Of a stretch of DNA of 64,000 bases, positions 42,058 to 50,638 are shown one piece after another (position 1 is the first letter of the stretch; the number at the start of each line of letters is the position of its first letter). Below the pieces are notes generated by a model, which was given only the letters and a program-made list of their open reading frames with translations, searched no databases and was not told the origin of the DNA. A program made the translations under genes and the position numbers. Source of the stretch: Agromyces sp. LHK192 (GTDB taxonomy: Bacteria; Actinomycetota; Actinomycetes; Actinomycetales; Microbacteriaceae); assembly GCF_004006235.1 (NCBI RefSeq), contig NZ_CP034753.1, positions 186,001-250,000 of the forward strand. The letters run 5' to 3'.

Positions 42058-45018
42058 ATGTCCGCTCCCGCCCGTCTCAAGACCGCCGCGATCGCCGCGT
42101 CGGCACTGTTCGTCGCCGTCGCCGTCGGGGCTGCGGGTCCGGTCGCCGCGCAGGAGCCGCCACCGTCGATCAGCGGCGTGGTGACGATCGGGGGGAGCGG
42201 CGGGATGCCGCTCGAGGGCGTCACGGTCACCGCGTACGCGGACGTCGAGTCGGGCGGCGGGAACAGCGACGTGGACGACTGCGAGTGGAACCCGCAGGCG
42301 TGCGAGGTCGCCGGGACCGCGACGACGGATGCCTCGGGCGCGTGGGCGCTCGACGGGCTCGGCGCGGGCGGGTTCCGCCTCGCCCTGGAGCGTGGAGGCT
42401 ACATCCACCGCTGGGTCGGTGCCGGCAGCATGACTCATGCGCCCTGGATCGTCCCGGGCGCTCCCGACGCGACCGGCATCCCGACCTCGATGTGGCCGGA
42501 CGACGGCTCGACGATGACCGGATGGGCGATGACGTACCCGGGGTACGTGACGTGGGGGCAGGTGCAGGTCGACCTGCACCGCGCGACGAACCCGGCCGAT
42601 CCCGTGCCCGCGTACACCACGTTCGCCGACCCGGACGGGACGTGGGGTGTGACCGGGGTCGCCGACGGCGTCTACCGGGTGCACTTCACCGACCTGACCG
42701 ATACCTATCCCGACTTCTGGCACGGCCACCTGGACGGGCCGCTCGGGGCCGAAGAGTTCGCGGTCGACGACGATCACCGGTGGCGCGAAGTCCTGTACCT
42801 CGCGGGCGGCACCGAGTTGTCGGCGTGGGACGTCATGGGTGAACCCGTGCTCACCGGCCTGTCGGCCGAGGGGCAGACGCTGACCGTCGATCCGGGCACG
42901 TGGCTGCCTGCGCCCGACTCGCACCGGTGCATCTGGTTCCGCGACGGCGGGCAGGTCGACCCCGAGAACGAGACCACGACCTACCTGCTCGAAGCCGACG
43001 ACGTGGGCCACGACGTCTGGGCCGGCTGCTTCCCGATCAAGGACGGCTTCGGCGGGATCTGGCAGTACACCGACCCGGTGACCGTGACCGCCGAACCCGA
43101 ACCCCAGGACGGCTCGGTGTCGCTGACCGTGGTCCGCGCCGACGAACGCCTCTTCGGCGAGCAGGTCGAGCAGGTGTCGTACGAGGTGTACGCGGCCGAC
43201 GACCCGACGGCGCCGATCCGGGTGGTCGACGCGGGCGAGCATCGCACCGGCGATCCCATCACCTTCGAACCGTTCACGATCGCCCTGCCGCCCGGCGAGT
43301 ACCGGATCCGGGCCGTGCTCGCCGACGGCTCCTCGGCGTGGTGGATCGACCTGCTGCAGGACGAGGACCAGGAGTTGATGGAGATGCTCGCCCACACGGG
43401 GCCGCATCCGCTCGCCGGTTTCGAGGGTGCGACCGTGGTCACAGTCGGGTCCGACGGCGCGACCGACCCGTCGCGCGGGGTCATCGCGGTGCACCCGCCC
43501 ACGAGCTCCCTGCTCGGCGGGGTCTTCTCCGAGACCGACGACGGCCAGGGCGCGGCGTTCATCCCGCTCGACGTCGGGGCGACGATGGAGGTCTTCCCGG
43601 TCGGCGGCGCGGTACCGGTCGCGACGGAAGCGGCGGGCGCCTCCGGCGTGATCTCGGTCGACGGCCTAGCGCCCGGTGAGTACCAGGTGCGTCTCACCGG
43701 CGAGCGGACCGTGACACCCGAGGAAGGCGGCGCGAGCCATCAGGAGACCGTGTCGCAGTGGTGGCCGATGCAACCCAGCCGCACGAACGCCCGCACGATC
43801 GTGGTGCCGCCGGAGGGCACCCACTGGATCGGGGTCACGGCGAACCTCATCGAGGAGTCCATCGGCACGACCGAACCGGGCGACCGGGGCGTGATCGCCG
43901 GCGACGCCGCGGTCGACTCGACGGTGCAGCTCCTCAAGCAGCTCGACCTGAACGGCGACGGATCCGGCGACCCGGTGATGCGGGACCGACTGCTCGCCTA
44001 CGACCTGCACGTCACCGACATCCGGTGGATCGCCGACGGTGGCCGCATCCCGGGGGCGACCGCGTCGACGCTGCGGATCCCGCCGCTCGCCGAGGGCTCG
44101 CAACTGCACGCCGAGTTCACGAGCTACCTCGCGTTCGGTGCCCTGAGAGAGGAGTCCACCACGCCCGCCGTCACGGTGGCACCCTCGCCGTTCCTGCCGT
44201 TCGTCGCGCATCCGGTTCCGACGATCGCCGGCGACGCGGTGCCCGGCTCCACGCTGACCGCGACGATCGGCACCTGGCAGCCCGGCGGCAACACGAAGAC
44301 GTACCAGTGGCTGCGGGACGGCGTTCCGGTCGAGGGCGCGACCACGCGGACGTACAAGGTCACGGGTGCCGACGCCGGGGCGGAGCTTCGCTTCCTGGTC
44401 ACGGTCTCGAAGCCCGGGTACTCGACCGGCTACGAGGTCAGCGAGCCGACGGCGGCGGTCCCGGTCGGCACGTTCGAGCAGACGCCCGCCCCGGTGATCA
44501 GGGGGCCGTTCCGCTTCGGCGGTCCGCCGCTCACCGTGCGCACGGGCGCGTGGAAACCGGCCGCCGGCGCCTTCGACGTCGAGTGGTTGCGCGACGGCGA
44601 ACCGGTCGGCTCGGGCGCCGAGTACGCGCTGACGCCCGACGACGTGGGCGCGACGTTCACGGTCCGGGTCACCGGCGACCTCATCGGCTACGAATCGGTG
44701 ACGGTCGAGAGCGCGGCGACGGTCGCCATCCTCCCGGCCAGGATCGAGAACACCGTGCTGCCCTCGATCGACGGTGCGGCACAGGTCGGTTCGACGCTGT
44801 CGGCCGACCCCGGCGAGTGGGGTCCGCCGGGCGTCGCATTCGACCACCAGTACCAGTGGCTCCGCGGCAACGCCCTGATCCCGGACGCGACCGGGCCGGA
44901 GTACACCCCGACGGCGGCCGACCTGAACAAGGTCGTCAAGGTCAGGGTCACGGCATCCGCGCCCGGCTACCAGCCGCTCGTGCGCACGAGCGCTCCGACG
45001 GCGAGGGTCGTGCCGTAG
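42058..45018 (+). CDS. Large secreted protein with Ig-like repeats
   Basis: 986 residues. Signal peptide of about 31 residues (LKTAAIAASALFVAVAVGAAGPVAA). Then a Cna-B/carboxypeptidase-regulatory-like beta-sandwich (ISGVVTIGGSGGMPLEGVTVTAYADVE...TTDASGAWALDGLGAGGFRLAL). Ig-like units of the W-P...QWLRDG type occur near 264-345 (degenerate) and three times in tandem at about 719-986 (TIGTWQPGGNTKTYQWLRDG; RTGAWKPAAGAFDVEWLRDG; DPGEWGPPGVAFDHQYQWLRG). No enzyme domain, LPxTG or C-terminal anchor is visible. Probably a cell-surface or matrix protein. Confidence 0.85.
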   Translation: MSAPARLKTAAIAASALFVAVAVGAAGPVAAQEPPPSISGVVTIGGSGGMPLEGVTVTAYADVESGGGNSDVDDCEWNPQACEVAGTATTDASGAWALDGLGAGGFRLALERGGYIHRWVGAGSMTHAPWIVPGAPDATGIPTSMWPDDGSTMTGWAMTYPGYVTWGQVQVDLHRATNPADPVPAYTTFADPDGTWGVTGVADGVYRVHFTDLTDTYPDFWHGHLDGPLGAEEFAVDDDHRWREVLYLAGGTELSAWDVMGEPVLTGLSAEGQTLTVDPGTWLPAPDSHRCIWFRDGGQVDPENETTTYLLEADDVGHDVWAGCFPIKDGFGGIWQYTDPVTVTAEPEPQDGSVSLTVVRADERLFGEQVEQVSYEVYAADDPTAPIRVVDAGEHRTGDPITFEPFTIALPPGEYRIRAVLADGSSAWWIDLLQDEDQELMEMLAHTGPHPLAGFEGATVVTVGSDGATDPSRGVIAVHPPTSSLLGGVFSETDDGQGAAFIPLDVGATMEVFPVGGAVPVATEAAGASGVISVDGLAPGEYQVRLTGERTVTPEEGGASHQETVSQWWPMQPSRTNARTIVVPPEGTHWIGVTANLIEESIGTTEPGDRGVIAGDAAVDSTVQLLKQLDLNGDGSGDPVMRDRLLAYDLHVTDIRWIADGGRIPGATASTLRIPPLAEGSQLHAEFTSYLAFGALREESTTPAVTVAPSPFLPFVAHPVPTIAGDAVPGSTLTATIGTWQPGGNTKTYQWLRDGVPVEGATTRTYKVTGADAGAELRFLVTVSKPGYSTGYEVSEPTAAVPVGTFEQTPAPVIRGPFRFGGPPLTVRTGAWKPAAGAFDVEWLRDGEPVGSGAEYALTPDDVGATFTVRVTGDLIGYESVTVESAATVAILPARIENTVLPSIDGAAQVGSTLSADPGEWGPPGVAFDHQYQWLRGNALIPDATGPEYTPTAADLNKVVKVRVTASAPGYQPLVRTSAPTARVVP

Positions 45019-45119
45019 GCGGCGCCCGACTCGTGCAGTGCAGACAACCCGGGCGGGCGGCATCCGCTGATCGGATGTCGCGAAGGGCCAACGCGCTGAC
45101 GCGTGGCGGCGGCCTCGCC

Positions 45120-45125
45120 TAGCGT
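45120..45125 (+). promoter_or_regulatory. -10 box TAGCGT before the thioesterase gene
   Basis: TAGCGT, seven bases, then ATG 45133; leaderless arrangement. Confidence 0.5.
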
Positions 45126-45132
45126 GGCATCC

Positions 45133-45696
45133 ATGCACATGTTGTTCCGCACGCTGTTGCACGTGCTCTTCCTGTCGCGCCGCAAGCCGGACCTCGGCCA
45201 CTGGGACGTCGCGCGCACTCGGTTCATCACGCTGCCGACCGATCTCGACATCAACCGGCACATGAACAACGGCGTGTACTACTCGATCATGGATGTCGCG
45301 CGGTTCGACATGCTCGTGCGGAACGGCCTCTGGAAGGTCATGCTCGACCAGGGCTGGTACCCGGTGGTCGCGAGCGAGACGATCACGTTCCGGAAGTCGC
45401 TGTCGTTGTGGCAGCGGTTCACGATCGAGACGAAGGTGCTCGGGTTCGACGACAAGGCCGTCTACGTCGAGCAGCGCTTCGTACGGCCCGGTGCGGACGG
45501 GAAGCCCGAGATCTACGCCCAGGGGCTCATCCGCGGGCGCTTCCTGCGGAAGTCGGGCGGCGTCGTGCCGATCCCCGAGCTCGTCGAGGCGTTCGGCGCC
45601 GAGGGCGCGCGCGAGCTGCCCGAGTGGATCCACCGCTGGGGCGAGGACGTCGCACTGCCGCCGACCCGCGCTGAGGCGCCGTCGGTCTGGAGCTGA
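45133..45696 (+). CDS. Hot-dog fold acyl-CoA thioesterase family protein
   Basis: 187 residues, 4HBT_2-type: DLDINRHMNNGVYYSIMDVARFDML (about 38-62) carries the conserved N-H-M-N-N pattern. Likely hydrolyses a medium- or long-chain acyl-CoA; substrate unknown. Start ATG 45133 supported by the TAGCGT box. Confidence 0.85.
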   Translation: MHMLFRTLLHVLFLSRRKPDLGHWDVARTRFITLPTDLDINRHMNNGVYYSIMDVARFDMLVRNGLWKVMLDQGWYPVVASETITFRKSLSLWQRFTIETKVLGFDDKAVYVEQRFVRPGADGKPEIYAQGLIRGRFLRKSGGVVPIPELVEAFGAEGARELPEWIHRWGEDVALPPTRAEAPSVWS

Positions 45697-45723
45697 CGCC
45701 GCCGCCCCGCGTGCCGGGCCGGG

Positions 45724-46320
45724 TCAGGCGGTCTCGCGCGTGACGTGCTCGAGCACGGTGCCGAGCTTGTCGCCGAAGGTGCACGCGAGCAGTTCGTCGA
45801 CGTTGTCCTGGCGGACGAGCCCCATCAGGCCCGACGCCATCAGCGTGTTGATGAGCATGCCCTGCGCGAGGAACTGCATCGCCTCCTCGGGCGGGAGCAC
45901 GTCGCGCAGCCGGTCGTAGATGCGCATGAATCCGCGTCGCGCGACCGGACCGATCGCCGGGTCGTGCCCGAGGATGAAGCCCTGCATGAGCGCCAGCATG
46001 ATGCCGCGGTCGGTCTCGATGGTCTCGACGTACGAGGACCCGACCCGGGCGCGCAGCGTCGCCTCGTCGTCGCTCTCGGCGATCGCCCGGTCGAATCCGG
46101 CGAGGATCAGGTCGGCGGTGCGATCGAGCACCTCGATGAAGAGCTGCTCCTTGGTGCCGAAGAGTCGGACGACGTAGGGCTGGCTGATGCCGGCGGCGCG
46201 GGCGACCTTGTCGGTGGTCGCGCCGTTGTAGCCGAGTTCGCCGAAGACGCCGGTCGCGGCCTCGAGGATCTGCTCGCGGCGTTCCGTCGCGGCGATGCGG
46301 TCGGATCTGGGTGCATCCAT
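45724..46320 (-). CDS. TetR-family repressor of the adjacent MFS pump
   Basis: 198 residues: helix-turn-helix TDKVARAAGISQPYVVRLFGTKEQLFIEV, C-terminal ligand domain. Start taken at ATG 46320 (MDAPRS), seven bases after a minus-strand TAACAT box (46328-46333); an ATG at 46329 is in frame. Divergent from a drug-type MFS transporter, with two near-identical dyads between them, a standard drug-sensing repressor/pump pair. Confidence 0.9.
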   Translation of the reverse strand: MDAPRSDRIAATERREQILEAATGVFGELGYNGATTDKVARAAGISQPYVVRLFGTKEQLFIEVLDRTADLILAGFDRAIAESDDEATLRARVGSSYVETIETDRGIMLALMQGFILGHDPAIGPVARRGFMRIYDRLRDVLPPEEAMQFLAQGMLINTLMASGLMGLVRQDNVDELLACTFGDKLGTVLEHVTRETA

Positions 46321-46327
46321 GGTTGAC

Positions 46328-46333
46328 ATGTTA
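46328..46333 (-). promoter_or_regulatory. -10 box TAACAT of the TetR gene
   Basis: Minus-strand TAACAT, seven bases, ATG 46320. It overlaps both the pump -35 box and operator 1, so both promoters are blocked by the same site. Confidence 0.55.
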
Positions 46334-46345
46334 TCAGTCGATTAC
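46330..46345. promoter_or_regulatory. TetR operator 1
   Basis: GTTATCAGTCGATTAC, one base different from operator 2; inverted arms around AGTC. Confidence 0.75.
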
Positions 46346-46365
46346 TACAGTGACCCGAGTCTGAA

Positions 46366-46381
46366 GTAATCAGTCGATTAC
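46366..46381. promoter_or_regulatory. TetR operator 2
   Basis: GTAATC-AGTC-GATTAC, perfect 6-bp arms, 36 bp downstream of operator 1 and 24 bp before the pump ATG. Confidence 0.8.
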
Positions 46382-46404
46382 CACCACTCGTGACTGGAGC
46401 TCGC

Positions 46405-47874
46405 ATGACCACCACCGCCCGCCGCATCCCGGTGTGGCTCGCCGTCGTCGCAGCCTCGCTGCCGATGTTCATGGCGACCCTCGACAACCTCGTCATCACG
46501 AACGCGCTGCCCGCGATGCGCGCCGACCTCGGCGCCTCGATCGAGGAACTGCAGTGGTACGTGAACGCCTTCACGCTCGCCTTCGCGTCGTTCATCCTCG
46601 CCGCGGCCGCCCTCGGCGACCGGATCGGCCGCCGCACCGTCTTCCTCGGCGGCATCGCCGTCTTCACCGTCGCCAGCGCACTCGTGGCCCTCAGCACCGA
46701 GTCGTGGATGGTTATCGCGAGCCGCGCGATCCAGGGCGTCGGGGCGGCGGGCATCATGCCGCTCTCCCTGACACTCCTCGCGGGCGCCGTGCCCGCGCGG
46801 CTCCGCCCGGCCGCGATCGGCATCTGGGGCGGCGTCGCCGGCCTCGGCGTCGCACTCGGGCCCCTCATCGGCGGGGCCGTGGTCGAGGGCTGGAACTGGC
46901 AGGCCATCTTCTGGCTCAACGTGCCCATCGGCATCGTCGCGGTGCCGCTCGCGCTCGCGGCCCTTCCGAACACCCTCGGCGCACGCCTGCGGATCGACCT
47001 GCCGGGCGTCGCGCTCGCGGGCCTCGGCACGTTCGGGGTCGTCTACGGCATCGTCCGCGGCAACGACGCGGGCTGGGACAGCGTCGAGGTGATCGCCGCG
47101 CTCGCGGTCGGTGCGGCGCTGCTCGTCGCCTTCGTGCTGTGGGAGCGCCGCGCGAAGGCTCCCTTGCTGCCCCTGCGGCTCTTCCGCGACCGCAGCTTCT
47201 CGGCGGTCAACGTCGTCGGCTTCGCCTTCAGCTTCGGCGTGTTCGGCGCGGTGTTCATCCTGATCCAGTTCCTCCAGGTGGTGCAGGGCGCGAGCGCGCT
47301 CGAAGCCGGTGTGCAGACCATGCCGTGGACCCTCGCGCCGATGATCGTCGCCCCGCTCGCCGGGTTCATCGCGCCGCGCGTCGGCACGCGCACGCTCATC
47401 GTCGCGGGCCTCGCCATGCAGGCGATCGCGCTCACTTGGCTCGCGTTCGAGCTCGACCCCGACGTCGCCTACTCGGCGCTCGTCGCGCCATTCGCGCTCG
47501 CCGGCGTCGGCATGGGCCTCGTGTTCGCGCCGATGTCGACCGCCGTGCTCGCGAACATGCCCGACGCCGACCACGCGAAGGCGTCCGGCACGAACTCGAC
47601 CCTGCGCGAGGTCGGCGTCGCGCTCGGCGTCGCCGCGCTCACCGCGGTCTTCACCGGCGCCGGCGGGGAGCTCACGCCGACCGGCTACGTCGACGCGGCC
47701 GTGCCCGCGGTGCTCACCGGTTCGGCGGCACTCGCCGTCGCGCTCGTCGCGGCGCTGTTCCTCCCGGCGGGCCGTTCGGCCGTGCGGGTCGCACCCGAAG
47801 CGCAGGGCGGGGGAGCGGCATCCGCCACCCTCGAACCCGACGCGGAGCGCCGCGAACCGCAGCCGGTCGGCTGA
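46405..47874 (+). CDS. MFS drug efflux transporter, DHA2 (14-TM) family
   Basis: 489 residues with about 14 membrane helices. DHA2 signatures: MFMATLDNLVITNALPAMRADLGAS (motif D1 region), GDRIGRRTVFLGGIA (motif A) and GPLIGGAVVEGWNWQAIFWLNVPIG (motif C). Proton-driven export of hydrophobic or cationic drugs. ATG 46405 has GGAG seven bases upstream; GTG 46390 is an alternative. Controlled by the divergent TetR. Confidence 0.93.
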   Translation: MTTTARRIPVWLAVVAASLPMFMATLDNLVITNALPAMRADLGASIEELQWYVNAFTLAFASFILAAAALGDRIGRRTVFLGGIAVFTVASALVALSTESWMVIASRAIQGVGAAGIMPLSLTLLAGAVPARLRPAAIGIWGGVAGLGVALGPLIGGAVVEGWNWQAIFWLNVPIGIVAVPLALAALPNTLGARLRIDLPGVALAGLGTFGVVYGIVRGNDAGWDSVEVIAALAVGAALLVAFVLWERRAKAPLLPLRLFRDRSFSAVNVVGFAFSFGVFGAVFILIQFLQVVQGASALEAGVQTMPWTLAPMIVAPLAGFIAPRVGTRTLIVAGLAMQAIALTWLAFELDPDVAYSALVAPFALAGVGMGLVFAPMSTAVLANMPDADHAKASGTNSTLREVGVALGVAALTAVFTGAGGELTPTGYVDAAVPAVLTGSAALAVALVAALFLPAGRSAVRVAPEAQGGGAASATLEPDAERREPQPVG

Positions 47875-47914
47875 GCCGCGCCGAGCGTTCGACGACGCGG
47901 TCCCGCGGCGGCGG

Positions 47915-49024
47915 TCACCTGAGCCGCTGCCGCGGGATCACGATCTCCCGGAGGATGAGCAGGATGCCCGCCGAGATCGGGATCGCGACCAGGGCGCCGA
48001 GGAGGCCGAGCAGGGTGCCGCCCGCGAGCGCCGAGATCAGCACGATCGTTCCCGGAACCTGTACCGCCTTGCCCATCACCTTGGGCGTGAGGATGTACGC
48101 CTCGACCTGCATGTAGATGAGCATCAGCACGAGCACGATCAATGCCTGCGTCGGCCCGACGAAGAGCGTCACGATCGTCATCAGGATCGTCGTGAGGACG
48201 GTGCCGATCAGCGGGATGAGCGTGACGAACAGGGCGATCACGCCGATGAGCAGGGCGAACGGCACGCCGACGATCACGAGCAGGATCGTCGAGTACGTCG
48301 CGTTCATGAACGCGAGCACGACCATGCCCGACAGGTACTTGCCGACCGACTGCATGATGCGCTCGGAGTAGTCCTCGACCCGGGGCCGGATCGAATGGCG
48401 CACGAGCGAATAGCAGGCGCGCTTGGTGACATCCAGCGTCGCGATGAAGTAGATCGAGAGCACGACCACGAAGAACCCGGTCGAGACGGCACTGATGACG
48501 GATGCCCCGAACGCGAGCGCGCCGCCGCCGATCGTCGCCCACAGGTTCGGGTCGGTGATGATGTCCTCGAGCCCGCTGACGAGGTTGCCGATCAGCCCGT
48601 TCGTCGCGGCGTTCGCATCGTCGTACCAGCCCGAATCCTGCACCTGCTGCACCATGCCGGGGATGGAGCGCACCAGGGCGCCCGCCTGTGCGACGAGCGG
48701 CGGGATGACGATCCACACGATCCCGACGACGACGGCGACGAACAGGAGGATGACGACGACGATCGCGACGCCGCGCTTGAGCCCGCGGCGCTCGAACCAC
48801 CGGATCAGCGGGTCGAGGCCGAGCGCGACGAACGCCGCGATGAAGACCGACAGCACGACCGACTGCAGGTTGACCAGCGCGACGGCGAGGAGCAGTGCCA
48901 GCAGTACGCCCAGGGTGACGATGAATCCCCAACGGAACGGGCGGTCCGCGAAGAGCGAGCCGGTCCGATCGATCCGATCGCGGGCTGTCCGGGTGCGCGC
49001 GCGAAGGCGGTCGGCCGCGCTCAC
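47915..49024 (-). CDS. AI-2E/PerM family membrane transporter
   Basis: 369 residues, about eight membrane helices in the family layout: two N-terminal pairs, a long cytoplasmic stretch (about 110-190), then the conserved LIPLIGTVLTTILMTIVTLFVG and EAYILTPKVMGKAVQVPGTIVLIS. Despite the name, transport of autoinducer-2 is not implied; several members are Na+/H+ antiporter-like. GTG start overlaps the SRPBCC gene stop by 4 bp. Confidence 0.9.
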   Translation of the reverse strand: MSAADRLRARTRTARDRIDRTGSLFADRPFRWGFIVTLGVLLALLLAVALVNLQSVVLSVFIAAFVALGLDPLIRWFERRGLKRGVAIVVVILLFVAVVVGIVWIVIPPLVAQAGALVRSIPGMVQQVQDSGWYDDANAATNGLIGNLVSGLEDIITDPNLWATIGGGALAFGASVISAVSTGFFVVVLSIYFIATLDVTKRACYSLVRHSIRPRVEDYSERIMQSVGKYLSGMVVLAFMNATYSTILLVIVGVPFALLIGVIALFVTLIPLIGTVLTTILMTIVTLFVGPTQALIVLVLMLIYMQVEAYILTPKVMGKAVQVPGTIVLISALAGGTLLGLLGALVAIPISAGILLILREIVIPRQRLR

Positions 49025-49530
49025 GAGCCGGCGACGACCGGGACGTGGAGCGCGCGGTAGTACGACGAGAACCCGGCGTAGTCGTCCCACCCGGGCAGCG
49101 GTGCACCGGCCCTGGCGGCGGCGAGCCGATCGAGGTAGTAGTCCCAGCCGGGGCCGTACTCCGCGGCATCCGCCGGCGACGCGAGTCGGTGCGCGAAGGT
49201 GAGCGTCGTCAGGCTGCTGCCCTCAGCGAGGTGCGCGTGCAGCCGCCAGGTCTCGGGTTCCATGCCGACGTCGAGGTGGAATCGGTGCGGCGGTTCGCAC
49301 TGGAGCACCGACACGTTCTCCCACGGGGCGTCCTCGCCCTCGGCCGTCATCTGGAACCGGATGCCGCCGGTCTCGGGCCGGCCGGTGTACGTGCCGATCC
49401 AGGCCTTGAGCGCATTCGGATTGGTGAGGCTGAACCAGACGTCCTCGATCGGCGCATGGAAGAGCCGGTCGAACTGGAGGTACAGGCCGTCGGCCTTGCG
49501 TTCGAAGTGCCCGGTCGGTTTCGCGTTCAT
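49021..49530 (-). CDS. SRPBCC (AHSA1-like) domain protein
   Basis: 169 residues: FDRLFHAPIEDVWFSLTNPNALKAWIGTYTG at the start and a C-terminal GWDYYLDRLAAARAG helix, typical of the Bet v1/START superfamily. Ligand unknown. AGGGGGG precedes the ATG. First gene of a pair with the AI-2E family transporter. Confidence 0.85.
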   Translation of the reverse strand: MNAKPTGHFERKADGLYLQFDRLFHAPIEDVWFSLTNPNALKAWIGTYTGRPETGGIRFQMTAEGEDAPWENVSVLQCEPPHRFHLDVGMEPETWRLHAHLAEGSSLTTLTFAHRLASPADAAEYGPGWDYYLDRLAAARAGAPLPGWDDYAGFSSYYRALHVPVVAGS

Positions 49531-49586
49531 CGTCGACCCCCCTGATCGCTGTGACCTCAGGCTAATCCCGGGCCGCTCCGAACGGC

Positions 49587-49592
49587 TAGAGT
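49587..49592 (+). promoter_or_regulatory. -10 box TAGAGT before small membrane gene
   Basis: TAGAGT, seven bases, ATG 49600; leaderless arrangement. Confidence 0.5.
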
Positions 49593-49599
49593 CGTGCGC

Positions 49600-49965
49600 A
49601 TGAGTGCAAAGGGTGGGAATGCGTCGCACGAGGAGACCCTCGACGTCACCGAGGGCAAGTCGGGGCTGTGGGGTGCGCTGGCCGGACTGATCGTGGCTGC
49701 GCTGATCGCGGTGCCGCTGTCCGCGGCGTTCGCGTTCGCGACGAACCCCCGGACGCAGCAGTTGTTCGGCGGGCGCCTCGAGGAGGCGACGACGGGCGGC
49801 TACCAGGCGTTCTGGTGGATCGTGACGCTCCTGCTCGCGGCGCTGCCGTTCCTCGTCGGCTTCGGCATCGCGAAGCTGTCGGCGAAGACGCTCGTCGTGA
49901 TCGGCGCGGTCATCGTGCTGTTCGTGATCGCGTTGATGATCCTCGGGCAGACGTTCGTCTTCTAG
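49600..49965 (+). CDS. Small membrane protein, unknown
   Basis: 121 residues with three hydrophobic segments (LWGALAGLIVAALIAVPLSAAFAF, WWIVTLLLAALPFLVGFGIA, LVVIGAVIVLFVIALMILG). No family recognised. Its stop codon lies inside the first copy of a 24-bp tandem duplication that separates it from the convergent HxlR gene. Confidence 0.75.
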   Translation: MSAKGGNASHEETLDVTEGKSGLWGALAGLIVAALIAVPLSAAFAFATNPRTQQLFGGRLEEATTGGYQAFWWIVTLLLAALPFLVGFGIAKLSAKTLVVIGAVIVLFVIALMILGQTFVF

Positions 49966-50003
49966 GCGTTCGGCGCCGCCGTCTTCTAGGCGTTCGGCGC
50001 CGC
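49956..50003. repeat. Perfect 24-bp tandem duplication at convergent gene ends
   Basis: Copies at 49956-49979 and 49980-50003, each containing CTAG, which is a TAG stop on both strands. Copy 1 ends the rightward membrane gene (TAG 49963-49965); copy 2 ends the leftward HxlR gene (stop at 49986-49988). Confidence 0.9.
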
Positions 50004-50543
50004 GCGGTTCGTGCCTGCGCGGTTCGTTCCTGCGCGGTGCGTTCCTGCGCGGTGCATCGTCTCGTCGGTCGCCGAGTCCGTGTCGGCGGTCGTCGGCTCG
50101 TCGCCGTCGTACACCGCGCGTGCGGCGTCGATCTCGTCGTGGTGCGCTGCGGCCCAGCGCACGAGTTCGAGCACCGGCTCCGACAGCGAGGTGCCGAGCG
50201 GGGTCGCCGAGTACTCGACGCGGGGCGGGATCTCGGCATAGGCCGTGCGCGACACGAGTCCGTCGCGTTCGAGGCTGCGCAGCGTCTGCGTGAGCATGCG
50301 GTGCGAGATGCCGTCGATGCGTCGCTGCAGTTCCGTGAAGCGGAGCGCGCCGTCGTGCAGCGCGCCGATCACGAGCAGGCTCCACTTGTCGCCCACGCGC
50401 GAGAGCACCTCTCGGATGACCCGGCTCTCGGGGTTCGCCGTCGTGCAGACCCCGCCGGGGCGTCCGCCGAACAGCTCGGCGGCGGCGCGCCGGGTGTCGT
50501 CGGTCGAATCGTCGACCGGGTCGTCGACCGTCGTGCTGAGCAT
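49986..50543 (-). CDS. HxlR-family transcriptional regulator
   Basis: 185 residues. The winged helix spans about 38-125 (VLSRVGDKWSLLVIGALHDGALRFTELQRRIDGISHRMLTQTLRSLERDGLV). The C-terminus carries an unusual repeat of the pentapeptide (H/N)RAGT encoded by 15-bp tandem repeats. Start ATG 50543 has GAAGGAG upstream. Divergent from a DoxX gene that it probably regulates; HxlR proteins often sense redox or aldehyde stress. Confidence 0.9.
   Translation of the reverse strand: MLSTTVDDPVDDSTDDTRRAAAELFGGRPGGVCTTANPESRVIREVLSRVGDKWSLLVIGALHDGALRFTELQRRIDGISHRMLTQTLRSLERDGLVSRTAYAEIPPRVEYSATPLGTSLSEPVLELVRWAAAHHDEIDAARAVYDGDEPTTADTDSATDETMHRAGTHRAGTNRAGTNRAAPNA
50002..50061. repeat. 15-bp tandem repeats in the 3' end of the HxlR gene
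   Basis: Four units starting at 50002, 50017, 50032 and 50047, each beginning GCGCGGT, with one to a few changes; they encode the RAGT repeats at the HxlR C-terminus. Confidence 0.8.
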
Positions 50544-50558
50544 CGGGACTCCTTCGGG

Positions 50559-50582
50559 GTCACGCACCCGGAGGTGCGTGAC
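50559..50582. promoter_or_regulatory. HxlR operator candidate, perfect dyad
   Basis: GTCACGCACC-CGGA-GGTGCGTGAC: 10-bp perfect arms with a 4-bp spacer, 16 bp upstream of the HxlR start codon. Confidence 0.65.
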
Positions 50583-50625
50583 GAACGGTGAAGTGCGCGG
50601 CGGGGATGACCTACGATCATCCGTC

Positions 50626-50638
50626 GTGCGTTACGCAC
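50626..50638. promoter_or_regulatory. Second HxlR-type dyad, near DoxX
   Basis: GTGCG-TTA-CGCAC, sharing the GTGCGT/ACGCAC words with the larger dyad, 32 bp before the DoxX ATG. Confidence 0.5.

Larger units (their letters stand above)
46323..46351 (+). promoter_or_regulatory. MFS pump promoter
   Basis: -35 TTGACA (46323-46328, perfect), 17-base spacer, -10 TACAGT (46346-46351). The spacer is almost entirely filled by TetR operator 1. Confidence 0.75.

Noticed and set aside
47915..49024. Quorum-sensing autoinducer-2 exporter
   Set aside because: The family name is historical; no luxS or other signalling gene is nearby and several members transport ions.
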